A DNA stretch of 64,000 bases from Demequina subtropica (GTDB lineage Bacteria; Actinomycetota; Actinomycetes; Actinomycetales; Demequinaceae). The notes under the pieces are model-generated. The model made no database searches, was not told the DNA's origin, and saw only the letters and a list, made by a program, of their open reading frames with translations. The DNA lies in NCBI RefSeq assembly GCF_000971235.1, contig NZ_BBMB01000015.1, positions 1 through 64,000 on the forward strand, given 5' to 3'. Shown piece after piece: positions 40,017 through 49,042 of the stretch (positions are counted from its first letter, which is position 1; the number at the start of each line of letters is the position of its first letter). Made by a program: the position numbers and the translations under genes.

Positions 40017-40070
40017 CGTGCATACCGCGTGCATACCGGCCGTCGGGACGTGCATACCGGGGCGATACGC
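40017..40070. promoter_or_regulatory. Direct-repeat array CGTGCATACCG between the SARP gene and the lipoprotein gene
   Basis: Three exact copies of CGTGCATACCG occur at 40017, 40028 and 40049. Copies 1 and 2 are exactly 11 bp apart; copy 3 is 21 bp on. A degenerate fourth unit (GCGATACG) starts around 40060. Heptameric direct repeats at 11-bp intervals just upstream of a -10 are how SARPs bind. A weak -10 (TGATCT, 40079-40084) lies eight bases after the last unit. Confidence 0.7.
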
Positions 40071-40113
40071 GGCGGGTGTGATCTGAAGGTGACCAGGGGA
40101 GGAGGTGAGGAAG

Positions 40114-40551
40114 ATGAGGACCACGCTGAACTGCCGGACCGGTGCTTGCGGACCGGGGATGGCGAAGGGCCTCGGCGCCGTGGTCGGGCTCGCTGGTGCG
40201 GTCGTGCTGTCGATGACCGCGTGCGCGACGCCGGACGACACCGAGACTCCGGGCGCCGACACCCAGGCCGTCGGGTACGTGTACTCGGGCGGCTCCTGGG
40301 GTTCGCTGGAGGCCGCGAGCGACACCGACGAGGACGATGCCTACGTGCCGATGTCCTGCGTGCCGAAGGGGGCGTACGGCGAGTCGGAGGACGAGGACGA
40401 TGCCTACGTGCCGATGTCCTGCGTGCCGAAGGGGGCGTACGGCGAGTCGGAGGACCAGGACGCCTACGAGCCGATGACCGGAGGCCTGCCGGACTATGCA
40501 CAGCCGGACGGCGAGCCGATGACCGGAGGCCTGCCGGACTATGCCCGGTAG
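40114..40551 (+). CDS. Small putative lipoprotein with internal tandem repeats
   Basis: A 145-residue protein, not recognised. A hydrophobic segment (GLGAVVGLAGAVVLS) ends in MTAC, a plausible lipobox. The mature part is acidic and built of repeats: two identical 21-residue units containing DAYVPMSCVPKGAYG, then a related DAYEPM unit, then EPMTGGLPDYA twice. Each 21-mer has one Cys. GGGGAGGAGG precedes the ATG at 40114; a GTG at 40105 is less likely. A terminator hairpin follows. It is transcribed away from the SARP regulator, sharing its control region. The repeat-protein/SARP pairing recalls AfsS beside AfsR, without detectable homology of the repeats. A multi-core peptide precursor is an alternative, though no modifying enzyme is adjacent. 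Confidence 0.7.
   Translation: MRTTLNCRTGACGPGMAKGLGAVVGLAGAVVLSMTACATPDDTETPGADTQAVGYVYSGGSWGSLEAASDTDEDDAYVPMSCVPKGAYGESEDEDDAYVPMSCVPKGAYGESEDQDAYEPMTGGLPDYAQPDGEPMTGGLPDYAR
40327..40452 (+). repeat. Perfect 63-bp tandem duplication inside the lipoprotein gene
   Basis: Bases 40327-40389 and 40390-40452 are identical by eye, giving two 21-residue units. DNA-level identity implies recent duplication or ongoing homogenisation. A second, 45-bp-period repeat (EPMTGGLPDYA units, from 40468 and 40513) follows. Confidence 0.9.
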
Positions 40552-40570
40552 TGCTGCACCGTCGCGTCAC

Positions 40571-40599
40571 CAGGGGAGGTCCCCATCCGGACCTCCCTG
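40571..40599 (+). terminator. Terminator of the repeat lipoprotein gene
   Basis: CAGGGGAGGTCC and GGACCTCCCTG pair with a one-base bulge, 20 nt after the stop. Confidence 0.65.
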
Positions 40600-40641
40600 T
40601 TCCGCTGCCACCGTTCGGGCCCGCGTGGCGCGCCTCAGCCG

Positions 40642-40660
40642 CGTCTCGCGATGCGAGACG
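40642..40660 (+). promoter_or_regulatory. Palindromic operator upstream of leuB
   Basis: CGTCTCGC-GAT-GCGAGACG is a perfect 8-bp dyad. A -10-like TAGGAT (40688-40693) lies 27 bp downstream, 60 nt before leuB. It may bind a leucine-pathway regulator such as an IclR-type protein; the regulator is not in this window. Confidence 0.55.
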
Positions 40661-40752
40661 GGTTCCCCAACATGTGGACACTTCCCCTAGGATGGAGGCA
40701 GAGCCCGCGGCCCGATGACGGGGCGGGTCAGCATCCGACCGAGGGAGAACCG

Positions 40753-41811
40753 ATGACCACCTACCGCCTCGCAGTCGTCGCCGGCGACGGCATCGGCCCG
40801 GAGGTCGTAGCGGAGGGGCTCAAGTGCCTCGCCGCCGCGACCGAGGGCACCGACATCACGTTCGAGACCACCGAGTTCGACCTCGGCGCCAAGCGCTGGC
40901 ACGCGACGGGGGAGACCCTCACGGACGCGGACCTCGAGGCGATCAAGGGTCATGACGTCATCCTGCTCGGCGCGATCGGCGACCCGACCGTGCCGTCCGG
41001 CGTCCTCGAGCGCGGCCTGCTGCTCAAGCTCCGCTTCGAGCTCGACCAGTACGTCAACCTCCGTCCGTCGCGCCTCTACCCGGGCGAGGTCTCGCCGCTG
41101 AGCGAGCCCGGCGACATCGACTTCGTCGTGGTCCGCGAGGGCACCGAGGGGCCGTACGTGGGCAACGGCGGCGCGCTGCGGGTCGACACGCCTCACGAGA
41201 TCGCGACCGAGGTCTCCGTCAACACCCGTCACGGCGTCGAGCGCGTGGTCCGCTACGCGTTCACCGTCGCGCAGGGCCGCGACCGCAAGCACGTCACGCT
41301 GGTCCACAAGCACAACGTGCTGGTCCACGCGGGTCACCTGTGGCGCCGCACGGTCGAGGCCGTCGCTCCCGAGTTCCCGGACGTGACGTGGGACTACCTG
41401 CACGTGGACGCGGCGACCATCAAGCTGGTCACCGCGCCCGCATCGTTCGACGTGATCGTCACCGACAACCTGTTCGGCGACATCCTCACGGACGAGGCCG
41501 CGGCGATCTCCGGCGGCATCGGCCTCGCGGCCTCCGGCAACGTCAACCCCGACAAGACCGGGCCGTCCATGTTCGAGCCGGTCCACGGCTCGGCGCCCGA
41601 CATCGCGGGCAAGGGCATCGCGGACCCGTCCGCGACCGTCCTCTCGGTCGGCATGATGCTCGACTTCCTCGGCCACAAGGACCTCGCTCAGAAGGTCGAG
41701 GACGCGGTCGCGGCCGACGCCGCGGCCAAGGTCGCCGAGGGTGCCGAGGGCAACGGCCCGCGCTCCACCTCCCAGGTCGGCGACGCGATCGCCGCCCGCA
41801 TCCGCGGCTGA
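40753..41811 (+). CDS. leuB: 3-isopropylmalate dehydrogenase
   Basis: Oxidatively decarboxylates 3-isopropylmalate in leucine synthesis, NAD-dependent. It has 352 residues, the actinobacterial LeuB length. Motifs are [39 protein letters not shown], the metal and substrate residues in [19 protein letters not shown], and [27 protein letters not shown] precedes the ATG. It is a single gene followed by a long palindrome and then ilvE, so partial co-transcription with ilvE is possible. Confidence 0.96.
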   Translation: MTTYRLAVVAGDGIGPEVVAEGLKCLAAATEGTDITFETTEFDLGAKRWHATGETLTDADLEAIKGHDVILLGAIGDPTVPSGVLERGLLLKLRFELDQYVNLRPSRLYPGEVSPLSEPGDIDFVVVREGTEGPYVGNGGALRVDTPHEIATEVSVNTRHGVERVVRYAFTVAQGRDRKHVTLVHKHNVLVHAGHLWRRTVEAVAPEFPDVTWDYLHVDAATIKLVTAPASFDVIVTDNLFGDILTDEAAAISGGIGLAASGNVNPDKTGPSMFEPVHGSAPDIAGKGIADPSATVLSVGMMLDFLGHKDLAQKVEDAVAADAAAKVAEGAEGNGPRSTSQVGDAIAARIRG

Positions 41812-41831
41812 CCCGCACCTTTGCGCCCTGA

Positions 41832-41878
41832 CGGGACATGAGTGCAGGATCTGTAGCGGATCCGGCACTCATGTCCCG
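41832..41878. repeat. 47-bp imperfect palindrome between leuB and ilvE
   Basis: CGGGACATGAGTGC (41832-41845) and GCACTCATGTCCCG (41865-41878) pair perfectly. GGATC and GATCC extend the stem inside around a 7-nt loop after one mismatch. It could be a terminator, an mRNA processing site or a member of a dispersed intergenic repeat family. Confidence 0.75.
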
Positions 41879-41935
41879 CGGGGAGGCGGGCGGCCACTAC
41901 TCTCAAACCCACCCCCATCACAGGAAGGCCCAGAC

Positions 41936-43045
41936 GTGACCGACACCGCTGCATCGTCCACTGCGGAGGCCTTCCGGGTCGTCCGCAACCCGAGCCCGGC
42001 CACCGATGCCGAGCGTGCCGAGCGTCTCCGCGACCTCGCGTTCGGGCTCCAGTTCACGGACCACATGGCCCACATGACATGGACCGCCGCGGAGGGCTGG
42101 GGCGACCGCCGCGTCGAGCCCTACGGGCCGCTCCCGATGGACCCCGCCGCCTCGGTGCTGCACTACGCGCAGGAGGTCTTCGAGGGTCTCAAGGCGTACC
42201 GCTGGGCCGACGGCTCGGTCCACCTGTTCCGCCCGATCGCGAACGCCGAGCGCCTCAACCGCTCCGCGTGGCGCATGGCCCTGCCCGAGCTCCCGGTCGA
42301 GGACTTCATGGAGTCGATCCACGCGCTCGTGGAGATCGACCAGGCGTGGGTGCCCGATGCGCCCGAGACGTCGCTGTACCTGCGTCCCTTCCTCATCGGC
42401 ACCGACGTCTTCCTGGGGCTGCGCGCCCCCAAGCGCGTCGACTACCTGCTCATCGCGTCCCCGTCCGGCCCGTACTTCAAGGGCGGCGTCAAGCCCGTGA
42501 GCATCTGGGTCGAGCGCGACTACCACCGCGCCGGCCCCGGCGGCACCGGTGCCGCGAAGTGCGGCGGCAACTATGCGGCCTCGCTGCGCCCGCAGATGGC
42601 GGCGATCGAGCGCGGCTTCGACCAGGTCCTGTACCTCGATGCGGCCACCGGCTCCGTGCTCGAGGAGCTCGGCGGCATGAACGTCTTCGCGGTCCACAAG
42701 GACGGCACGGTGCTCACGCCGATCATCAACGGCAACATCCTCGAGGGCGTGACGCGCTCGTCGATCATCCAGCTGGTCGAGGACCAGGACCTCAAGGTGG
42801 TCGAGCGCGACATCACCCTCGCGGAGCTGCGCCAGGGCATCGAGGACGGCGACATCACCGAGGTGTTCGCGTGCGGCACCGCCGCGATCGTCACCCCGGT
42901 GGGCCGCATGGCCTCGACCGACTTCGACGTCACCGTGGGCGACGGCGAGCCCGGCGAGGTCACCCTCGCGGTCCGTCAGCGCCTCACCGACATCCAGTAC
43001 GGCCGCGCGGAGGACACGTACGGCTGGATGACGCGCGTCATCTGA
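41936..43045 (+). CDS. ilvE: Branched-chain amino acid aminotransferase
   Basis: Last step of Val, Ile and Leu synthesis, PLP-dependent fold class IV. The 369-residue protein has FTDHMAHMTW, HYAQEVFEGLKAYRW, the PLP lysine in GGTGAAKCGGNYAAS, FLDA-like YLDAATGSVLEELGGMNVF and ACGTAAIVTPVG. The start is GTG at 41936 with AGGAAGG upstream. A second homologue lies at 62459. The palindrome upstream may separate it from leuB. Confidence 0.96.
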   Translation: MTDTAASSTAEAFRVVRNPSPATDAERAERLRDLAFGLQFTDHMAHMTWTAAEGWGDRRVEPYGPLPMDPAASVLHYAQEVFEGLKAYRWADGSVHLFRPIANAERLNRSAWRMALPELPVEDFMESIHALVEIDQAWVPDAPETSLYLRPFLIGTDVFLGLRAPKRVDYLLIASPSGPYFKGGVKPVSIWVERDYHRAGPGGTGAAKCGGNYAASLRPQMAAIERGFDQVLYLDAATGSVLEELGGMNVFAVHKDGTVLTPIINGNILEGVTRSSIIQLVEDQDLKVVERDITLAELRQGIEDGDITEVFACGTAAIVTPVGRMASTDFDVTVGDGEPGEVTLAVRQRLTDIQYGRAEDTYGWMTRVI

Positions 43046-43062
43046 CCCCTCCCTGAGGGGTC
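43044..43062 (+). terminator. Terminator overlapping the ilvE stop codon
   Basis: GACCCCTC-CCT-GAGGGGTC is a perfect 8-bp hairpin that begins within the TGA stop of ilvE. Confidence 0.65.
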
Positions 43063-43155
43063 GGGACGCTCAGTCCTGCGGTCCTGGCGCCTTCCCCGCG
43101 CCTCGGGACACTCGGTCCTGGTGCGCGTGAGGCGAGGGTCAGGCATCCTGGCCTC

Positions 43156-43599
43156 ATGGCCGTCGCAGACCTCGCCCTCACCAGCCCCGACATCACGTGG
43201 GGCCAGCGCATCGACGACCGCTTCGCCGGTCAGACGGGAGCGGAGACCCCGCGGCTCGTCGTGAGCGGCGTCCCGGCGGGCACGGTCGAGCTCGCGGTGG
43301 TGTGCCACGACCCCGACGCGCCGATGCCGCACGGCTTCACGCACTGGACGCTGTACGGGCTGCCGCCGGTCGATGGCGAGCTCTCGGTCGCGCGCGGGCG
43401 CCCCGGCCCGCACGACGACGACGGCTTCGGTTACGTGGGCCCCTTCCCGCCGTTCGGCCACGGCGACCACCACTACTACTTCTGGGTGTACGCGCTGTCG
43501 CGCAAGGTCGAGGGCACTCCCGACCGCGCGACGTTCCTCGACACGTACGCCGATGCGGTGATCGAGCAGGCGCGCCTGGTCGCGACCTACTCCCGCTGA
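43156..43599 (+). CDS. YbhB/YbcL-type PEBP family protein
   Basis: A 147-residue phosphatidylethanolamine-binding-protein-like fold. The anion-pocket motifs CHDPDAPMPHGFTHWTLYGLP and GPFPPFGHGDHHYYFWVYAL are diagnostic. Bacterial members have no firmly known function. A CATCCT hexamer six bases before the ATG and lack of a ribosome site suggest leaderless translation. It is a single gene. Confidence 0.9.
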   Translation: MAVADLALTSPDITWGQRIDDRFAGQTGAETPRLVVSGVPAGTVELAVVCHDPDAPMPHGFTHWTLYGLPPVDGELSVARGRPGPHDDDGFGYVGPFPPFGHGDHHYYFWVYALSRKVEGTPDRATFLDTYADAVIEQARLVATYSR

Positions 43600-43703
43600 G
43601 CGGGTCCTCGCGCACCCCGAGCGCGGGGCGGCGTCCGCTGGCGCGGCGGCGCCGGCGGGCGCATCCTGAAGGACAGCCCCCGCGTGCCCCGAGGAGAGTA
43701 GTC

Positions 43704-44666
43704 ATGCCTTCCGCGACCCCACGCGTCTCCCGACGCGACGATGCGCGCTACCGCGAGGCGGAGGCGGCCGTCTGGGCGAGCCATGGGATGGCTCCGGTCG
43801 AACGCTGGGTGGAGGTGCCGGGCTACGGGATCCGTGTGCGCGCGCTCGAGCATGGCGACGGGAGGCCGGTGATCCTCGTGCACGGCAACCCGACGGCGGG
43901 CAACGTGTTCGTGCCGCTGGTCGCCGCGTTGCCGGGCGTCCGGGCGATCGTCGTGGATCGCCCGGGCTGCGGTCTGAGCGAGCCGCTCGACTACTCCGGC
44001 ATGACCCCGGAGGACCTGCGCGCCGCGATCACCGGGTACCTCGGGGCGGTCATCGACGCGCTCGTGGGAGGTCCCGTCGACCTGCTGGGCAACTCGGCGG
44101 GCGGCGGCACGGTGGTGGTCGCCGCGGCACAGCTCCCGGAGAAGGTGCGCAGCGTGGTCATCGAGGGTGTGCCCGCGATCCGCGGCATGCAGCTTCCCAG
44201 GCTCCTGCGGCTCAGCTCGCTCACGCCGGTGGCGCGGATAGTGGCCGGTCACAAGGTCAACGAGGCGGACCTCAGGCGCTCCTTCCGGGCGATGGGCCAT
44301 GGCGGGCTCCTCGACGCGGGCGGCCCTCCCGCGGAGGAGCTGGAGTGGCGCATCGCGTTGTCGCGCTACACCGACACCTACTGGCACGAGCTCTCGCTCA
44401 TCCAGCGCACCGCGACGTGGCGCGGGCTCAGGCCCGAGTGGGTCGCGGGCAAGGCGGACCTCGAGGGGCTGCGGATGCCGAGCCTGTGGATCGTCGGCGA
44501 CCGCGATCCGTTCGCTTCGCCGGCGCGTGTGCGGGCATGGGCGCGCCACGCGACCCGCGCCTCGGTTCATGTGATGGAGGGATCGGGGCACCAGCCATGG
44601 CTCGACGATCCGGACCGTCACGCCCGGATCATCCACCGCTGGTGGGCCGAGCAGGCCGTCGCGTAG
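43704..44666 (+). CDS. Alpha/beta hydrolase
   Basis: A 320-residue alpha/beta-fold hydrolase. The oxyanion HGNPTAG motif, the nucleophile elbow LLGNSAGGG with Ser, the acid in WIVGDRDPF and the His in GSGHQPWLDD complete the triad. GAGGAGAG precedes the ATG at 43704; the longer open frame upstream overlaps the PEBP gene and is a shadow. The substrate is unknown. Confidence 0.88.
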   Translation: MPSATPRVSRRDDARYREAEAAVWASHGMAPVERWVEVPGYGIRVRALEHGDGRPVILVHGNPTAGNVFVPLVAALPGVRAIVVDRPGCGLSEPLDYSGMTPEDLRAAITGYLGAVIDALVGGPVDLLGNSAGGGTVVVAAAQLPEKVRSVVIEGVPAIRGMQLPRLLRLSSLTPVARIVAGHKVNEADLRRSFRAMGHGGLLDAGGPPAEELEWRIALSRYTDTYWHELSLIQRTATWRGLRPEWVAGKADLEGLRMPSLWIVGDRDPFASPARVRAWARHATRASVHVMEGSGHQPWLDDPDRHARIIHRWWAEQAVA

Positions 44667-44690
44667 CGCGACGCGCGCGACCCGGGCCGT

Positions 44691-44727
44691 TTGGCATATG
44701 CCAACCTACGGTCGCGTAGGTTAGCCT
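44691..44727 (+). promoter_or_regulatory. Double palindrome and promoter of the acyl-CoA ligase gene
   Basis: TTGGCATATGCCAA (44691-44704) is a perfect 14-bp palindrome. It is followed by the dyad AACCTACGGTCGCGTAGGTT (44703-44722), overlapping the -10 TAGCCT (44722-44727). ATG follows seven bases later, so the mRNA is leaderless. Operators over the promoter suggest repression by a lipid-responsive regulator, possibly TetR-type. Confidence 0.7.
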
Positions 44728-44733
44728 GGGGTC

Positions 44734-46545
44734 ATGCAGAGCAGCATGGCGTCCCCCGCCCTCACCTCCGTCGATGACCACCTTCACCTCACCGCGCTTC
44801 TGCGCGCTCGCGCCGCCGCCGACGCGTCCGCGCCCTTCGCCGAGGTGAAGGACGGCTCCGGCGCCTGGGCGCCGGTCTCCCTGGGCGAGTTCGAGCAGCG
44901 CGTGCGCGCTGTCGCCAAGGGCCTCATCGCCTCGGGCGTCGCTGCCGGCGATCGCGTGGGGGTCATGGGCGACACGAGCCTCGAGTGGTCGGTCATGGAC
45001 TTCGCGGTGCTTGCCGCGGGCGGTGTGACCGTCCCGATCTACCCGTCCTCGTCCGCGCACCAGTGCGCATGGATCATCGAGGACGCCGGCCTCGCGTTCG
45101 TCGCCGCGCAGTCCGCGGAGCAGCAGGGGATGCTGAGCGGGCTCGAGCACGCGCCCGCCGTGCTCGCGCTGACCCCGGAGGGTCTCGACGAAGTCGCGAC
45201 CACGGGCACCGACGTCGCCGACGAGGTCCTCGACGCGCGCACCGCCGACGTGGTCCTGGGCGACCTCGCCTCGATCATCTACACCTCGGGCACCACGGGC
45301 CGCCCCAAGGGCGCGATGCTGACGCACGGCAACCTGGTGAGCCACGTCGCGAACATCGAGCTCGACCCCGACTTCGGCGTGTTCGTCCAGGGCCAGACAC
45401 GTGTGCTGCTGTTCCTCCCGCTCGCGCATGTGTTCGCGCGGCTCGCCATGGTCCTCGCGCTCTCCTCGGGCGCCGTGATCGGGTACTCGCCGAGCCACAA
45501 GACGCTCGCCGCGGACCTCGCATCGTTCCGACCCACGTGGATCCCCCTGGTGCCGCGCGTGCTCGAGACCATCTACAACCGTGCCGACGCCGCTCAGACC
45601 GGGATCAAGAAGAAGATCTTCCGCTGGTCCGCCTGGGTCGCTCGCAAGGTGTCGATGGCCGAGGAGACCGGCGGCCACGGCATCGTCCTCAAGGCGCAGT
45701 ACGCGATCGCCGACGCGCTCGTGCTGAAGAAGATCCGCCACCTGCTCGGCGGGCAGCTCGGCTACGTCCTCGCGGGCGGCGCCAAGCTCACGCCGCAGGT
45801 CGGGCACTTCTTCCGCGGCCTCGGCGTCACCGTCATGCAGGGCTACGGGCTCACCGAGACCACGGCCGCGCACATGGGCACCCCCGCATCCGGTCAGATC
45901 ATGGGGACCGTCGGCCACCCGATCGCGGGCTGCGAGGTCAAGCTCGCCGACGACGGCGAGATCCTGGTGCGCGGCGTGAACGTGTTCGCGGGCTACTGGA
46001 ACGCTCCCGAGGCCACCGCGGCGGCGGTTCAGGACGGCTGGTTCGCCACGGGCGACCTGGGTGAGATCAGCGACGGCGCCCTCACCATCACGGGCCGCAA
46101 GAAGGAGATCCTGGTGCTCTCCTCCGGCAAGAACATCCAGCCCGCGGTGCTCGAGGACTCGATCCGCTCGCACCCGGCCATCCAGGACTCCGTGGTGATC
46201 GGCGACGGCCGCCACTTCGTGTCCGCGGTGGTCACGCTCGACTCGGCGATGCTCCCCGGCTGGCTCGCGGCGCATCACCTGCCCGAGATGTCGCTCGAGC
46301 AGGCGTCGACCCACGATCGCGTGCGCGAGCTGATCGGCCGCGCGATCGCGGCGGCCAACGAGCACGTCTCGCGGGCCGAGGCCATCCGCGAGTTCCGCAT
46401 CCTGCCGCGGGAGTTCACCGAGGTCCGCGAGGAGGTCACGGCCTCGCTCAAGGTGCGCCGTGCGGCCGTCATGGAGCACTTCGCGGACGTGATCGAGTCG
46501 ATCTACGCGCCCGCCGGAGGCGCCGCGCCCGCGGCTCGCTCGTAG
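44734..46545 (+). CDS. Long-chain fatty acid-CoA ligase (AMP-forming)
   Basis: Activates long-chain fatty acids to acyl-CoA through acyl-AMP. The 603-residue protein is of the FAA1/AMP-dependent synthetase type: the phosphate loop [29 protein letters not shown], the hinge ATGDLGEI and the C-terminal [17 protein letters not shown]. It is leaderless from a promoter carrying two palindromes. A hairpin terminates it before the DrrAB pair. Confidence 0.93.
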   Translation: MQSSMASPALTSVDDHLHLTALLRARAAADASAPFAEVKDGSGAWAPVSLGEFEQRVRAVAKGLIASGVAAGDRVGVMGDTSLEWSVMDFAVLAAGGVTVPIYPSSSAHQCAWIIEDAGLAFVAAQSAEQQGMLSGLEHAPAVLALTPEGLDEVATTGTDVADEVLDARTADVVLGDLASIIYTSGTTGRPKGAMLTHGNLVSHVANIELDPDFGVFVQGQTRVLLFLPLAHVFARLAMVLALSSGAVIGYSPSHKTLAADLASFRPTWIPLVPRVLETIYNRADAAQTGIKKKIFRWSAWVARKVSMAEETGGHGIVLKAQYAIADALVLKKIRHLLGGQLGYVLAGGAKLTPQVGHFFRGLGVTVMQGYGLTETTAAHMGTPASGQIMGTVGHPIAGCEVKLADDGEILVRGVNVFAGYWNAPEATAAAVQDGWFATGDLGEISDGALTITGRKKEILVLSSGKNIQPAVLEDSIRSHPAIQDSVVIGDGRHFVSAVVTLDSAMLPGWLAAHHLPEMSLEQASTHDRVRELIGRAIAAANEHVSRAEAIREFRILPREFTEVREEVTASLKVRRAAVMEHFADVIESIYAPAGGAAPAARS

Positions 46546-46557
46546 GGCGCCGGGGTC

Positions 46558-46594
46558 CGGGAGGTCCCTGCCCCCACAAGTAGGGACCTTCCCG
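46558..46594 (+). terminator. Terminator of the acyl-CoA ligase gene
   Basis: CGGGAGGTCCCT (46558-46569) pairs with AGGGACCTTCCCG (46582-46594) with a one-base bulge. Confidence 0.65.
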
Positions 46595-46651
46595 AGGTCG
46601 GAGGGCGGACGTAGCCTGACGGGGTCGCAACGAGCCCGGGGGAGGGCGACG

Positions 46652-47608
46652 ATGACGCAGCTGGCGATCGAGACCGAGGGCCTCACCAAGATCTACGGGG
46701 ACACGCGCGCCGTGGACGGCATCGACCTCGCGATCCCGCGTGGCGGGGTCCACGGCTTCCTGGGTCCCAACGGGGCGGGCAAGACCACGGCGATCCGCAT
46801 GCTCGCGACCCTGATCCGTCCCGATGGGGGGAGCGGCCGGGTCCTCGGGTACGACATCGAGCGGCAGTCCGACGAGGTGCGAAGCCGCGTCGGTCTCACC
46901 GGCCAGTTCGCGTCGGTGGACGAGGACCTGTCGGGCCTCGAGAACCTGCGCCTGATCGCGCGCCTCTACGGCTTCCGCGGCGCGGCCGCCACGGCACGCG
47001 CCGACGAGCTTCTCGCGGCCTTCAGCCTGGACGATGCGGCGGACCGGCAGGTGAAGAAGTACAGCGGCGGCATGAGGCGCCGCATCGACATCGCGGCCTC
47101 GCTGGTGGTGAGCCCCGAGCTGCTGTTCCTCGACGAGCCGACCACCGGGCTCGACCCGCGCGCCCGCAACGAGGTGTGGGACATCATCCGTGCGCTCGTG
47201 CGGCACGGCACCACGGTGATGCTGACCACGCAGTACCTGGACGAGGCGGATCAGCTGGCCGACCGCATCTCCGTGATCGACAGCGGCAGGATCATCGCCG
47301 AGGGGACCTCCAGCGAGCTCAAGGCGTCGGTCGGCTCGGGCACGGTCCATGTGCGTGTCATGCACCGCGACGACCGCGACACGGCGCGCGCGATCCTGTC
47401 GAAGGAGCTCGGGGTGGAGCTCGACACCACGCATGACCCGCAGGCCCTGGTCGCGGCGCTCGAGGACCGGTCCGGGGTCACCCGCGCGCTCGCGGCGCTC
47501 GAGTCGGCCGGCATCGAGCTCGCTCAGTTCGCCCTGGGCCAGCCCACCCTCGACGAGGTGTTCCTCGCGCTCACGGGCCACGCAGCCGAGGACGAGGAGG
47601 CGGCATGA
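46652..47608 (+). CDS. ABC transporter ATP-binding protein (DrrA family)
   Basis: A 318-residue ATPase of an ABC-2 exporter. Walker A is [14 protein letters not shown], the signature is [15 protein letters not shown], Walker B is [20 protein letters not shown] and the H-loop is [16 protein letters not shown]-terminal DUF4162-type tail follows. It closely resembles the daunorubicin-resistance DrrA group, whose members export drugs or lipids. GGGGGAGG precedes the ATG. It overlaps the permease gene by four bases. Confidence 0.92.
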   Translation: MTQLAIETEGLTKIYGDTRAVDGIDLAIPRGGVHGFLGPNGAGKTTAIRMLATLIRPDGGSGRVLGYDIERQSDEVRSRVGLTGQFASVDEDLSGLENLRLIARLYGFRGAAATARADELLAAFSLDDAADRQVKKYSGGMRRRIDIAASLVVSPELLFLDEPTTGLDPRARNEVWDIIRALVRHGTTVMLTTQYLDEADQLADRISVIDSGRIIAEGTSSELKASVGSGTVHVRVMHRDDRDTARAILSKELGVELDTTHDPQALVAALEDRSGVTRALAALESAGIELAQFALGQPTLDEVFLALTGHAAEDEEAA

Positions 47609-48450
47609 GCGCCCAGACGGCCACGGAGGAGTCCGCGGCGCCGCGGACCGAGGCGATCGCTTCTGCGCTCACGAGCGTCGCGCGGCCACCGCGCCCGAGC
47701 GCGCTGTCGACGTCGGTGACGTTCGGGTGGCGCGCCCTCCTCAAGATCAAGCACGTGCCCGAGCAGCTCTTCGACGTCACGGTCTTCCCCGTGATGATGA
47801 CGTTGCTGTTCACGTACCTCTTCGGCGGTGCGATCGCGGGATCGCCCGCGGACTACATCGCGTACATCGCGCCCGGTGTCCTGGTGCAGTCCGTGCTGTT
47901 CATCACCATGTACACCGGCTCGAACCTCAGGACGGACATCGACCGCGGGGTCTTCGACAGGTTCCGCTCGCTGCCGATCTGGCGCCCCAGCCCGCTCGTC
48001 GGGATGCTCCTGGGCGACGGGATCCGGTTCCTGGTGGCCTCGCTCATCACCGCGGCGGTGTGCCTGGCGATCGGGTGGCGGCCGGGCGGGGGAGTGCTCG
48101 GCGTGGGCGCAGGGATCGCGCTCGTGCTGGTGTTCGCCTTCTCTCTCGGGTGGATCTGGACGTTCCTGTCGCTCGTGCTGCGGACGCCGCAGGCGATCAT
48201 GGGTGTCGCGGGCTTCACGCTCATGCCGCTGCTGTTCGGCTCGAACATCTTCGTGGACCCGAGCACCATGCCGGGGTGGCTCCAGGCCTGGGTCGACGTC
48301 AACCCGGTCTCCGACCTGGTGACGGCGGTGCGGGCGCTCATGGATGGGACGGCGCTCGGCGGCGAGCTCGCGATGGCCCTGCTGTGGTCCGCCGGGCTGG
48401 TCGCGGTCTTCGGCACGCTCACGATGTGGCGCTACCGCGATCCTCGTTGA
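47605..48450 (+). CDS. ABC-2 type permease (DrrB family)
   Basis: A 281-residue membrane partner of the upstream ATPase with six helices. The ABC-2 signature region [38 protein letters not shown] is conserved, as is [26 protein letters not shown] overlap indicates coupled translation and a stable complex. The exported substrate is unknown. Confidence 0.9.
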   Translation: MSAQTATEESAAPRTEAIASALTSVARPPRPSALSTSVTFGWRALLKIKHVPEQLFDVTVFPVMMTLLFTYLFGGAIAGSPADYIAYIAPGVLVQSVLFITMYTGSNLRTDIDRGVFDRFRSLPIWRPSPLVGMLLGDGIRFLVASLITAAVCLAIGWRPGGGVLGVGAGIALVLVFAFSLGWIWTFLSLVLRTPQAIMGVAGFTLMPLLFGSNIFVDPSTMPGWLQAWVDVNPVSDLVTAVRALMDGTALGGELAMALLWSAGLVAVFGTLTMWRYRDPR

Positions 48451-48520
48451 GCGCATCGTCCCTGGTGGAGCGCAATCTTGCCTGCGCGCGGGACCAAGGG
48501 TGGCACTCGGTGCTTTATGG

Positions 48521-48928
48521 ATGCTGAATAATCTTCCGGTGACAATTGCCCAGGACATCGAACCCCGGACGTACTTCCGATCCTTCGAGGCCGCGCTCGC
48601 GGACTTCCGGCCCCCGGCCGAGAACATCGACCAGATCGTCGACACCGTCCGTGAGCTCCGCTTCGAGCACGTGTACATCCCCGAGTCGCGCGCGTTCATC
48701 GCGCTCGAGCCCGCCGGCGGCGGCAGCCCCGTCGCGTTCATCGCGCACGGCTACATCGCCGTGCACCCCGAGAACGGCGACAACTACTGGGTCGAGCTGC
48801 CCGCGCACCAGGCCGCCGCAAAGGGCTTCGCGGCCGTCGCCGAGAAGGTGGCCGAGGCGGTCATCCCCACGTGCGCCACGTGCTTCACCAACCTTCCGTC
48901 GACGGGTCTGTGCGACTACTGCGACTGA
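48521..48928 (+). CDS. Small protein with C-terminal zinc ribbon, unknown function
   Basis: A 135-residue soluble protein. The N-terminal 100 residues (YFRSFEAALADFRPPAENI, AFIALEPAGGGSPVAFIAHG) match no family I know. The C-terminus CATCFTNLPSTGLCDYC has two Cys-x2-Cys pairs, typical of a zinc ribbon. The start is uncertain: ATG at 48521 or GTG at 48539; neither has a good ribosome site. Confidence 0.65.
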   Translation: MLNNLPVTIAQDIEPRTYFRSFEAALADFRPPAENIDQIVDTVRELRFEHVYIPESRAFIALEPAGGGSPVAFIAHGYIAVHPENGDNYWVELPAHQAAAKGFAAVAEKVAEAVIPTCATCFTNLPSTGLCDYCD

Positions 48929-48957
48929 GATCGCGCTTCATGCCCGATAATTGAACC

Positions 48958-49012
48958 GACTCCGAGGTCGGGTGCCCTTTCCTTCCAGTTCCGGGTTCCC
49001 GATCTCGGAGTC
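48958..49012. terminator. Large inverted repeat between convergent genes
   Basis: GACTCCGAGGTCGGG (48958-48972) and CCCGATCTCGGAGTC (48998-49012) pair with one wobble around a 25-nt pyrimidine-rich loop. It is likely a bidirectional terminator. Confidence 0.6.
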
Positions 49013-49042
49013 CTTGCATGTCCGACCGGCAACGATGCGCGG

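Noticed and set aside
39969-40325. N-terminal extension of the SARP regulator into the lipoprotein gene
   Set aside because: The frame is open, but the extension is antisense to the repeat lipoprotein and covers the promoter and direct repeats. The conserved winged helix begins right after the GTG at 39968.
40327-40548. Repeat lipoprotein as an adhesin with long repeat domains
   Set aside because: Units are too short (21 and 15 residues) and few, with no LPXTG or known adhesin fold.
48958-49012. Possible small structured RNA or tRNA-like element
   Set aside because: The inverted repeat has a single long stem and none of the conserved T-loop or anticodon features; its place between convergent genes suits a terminator.
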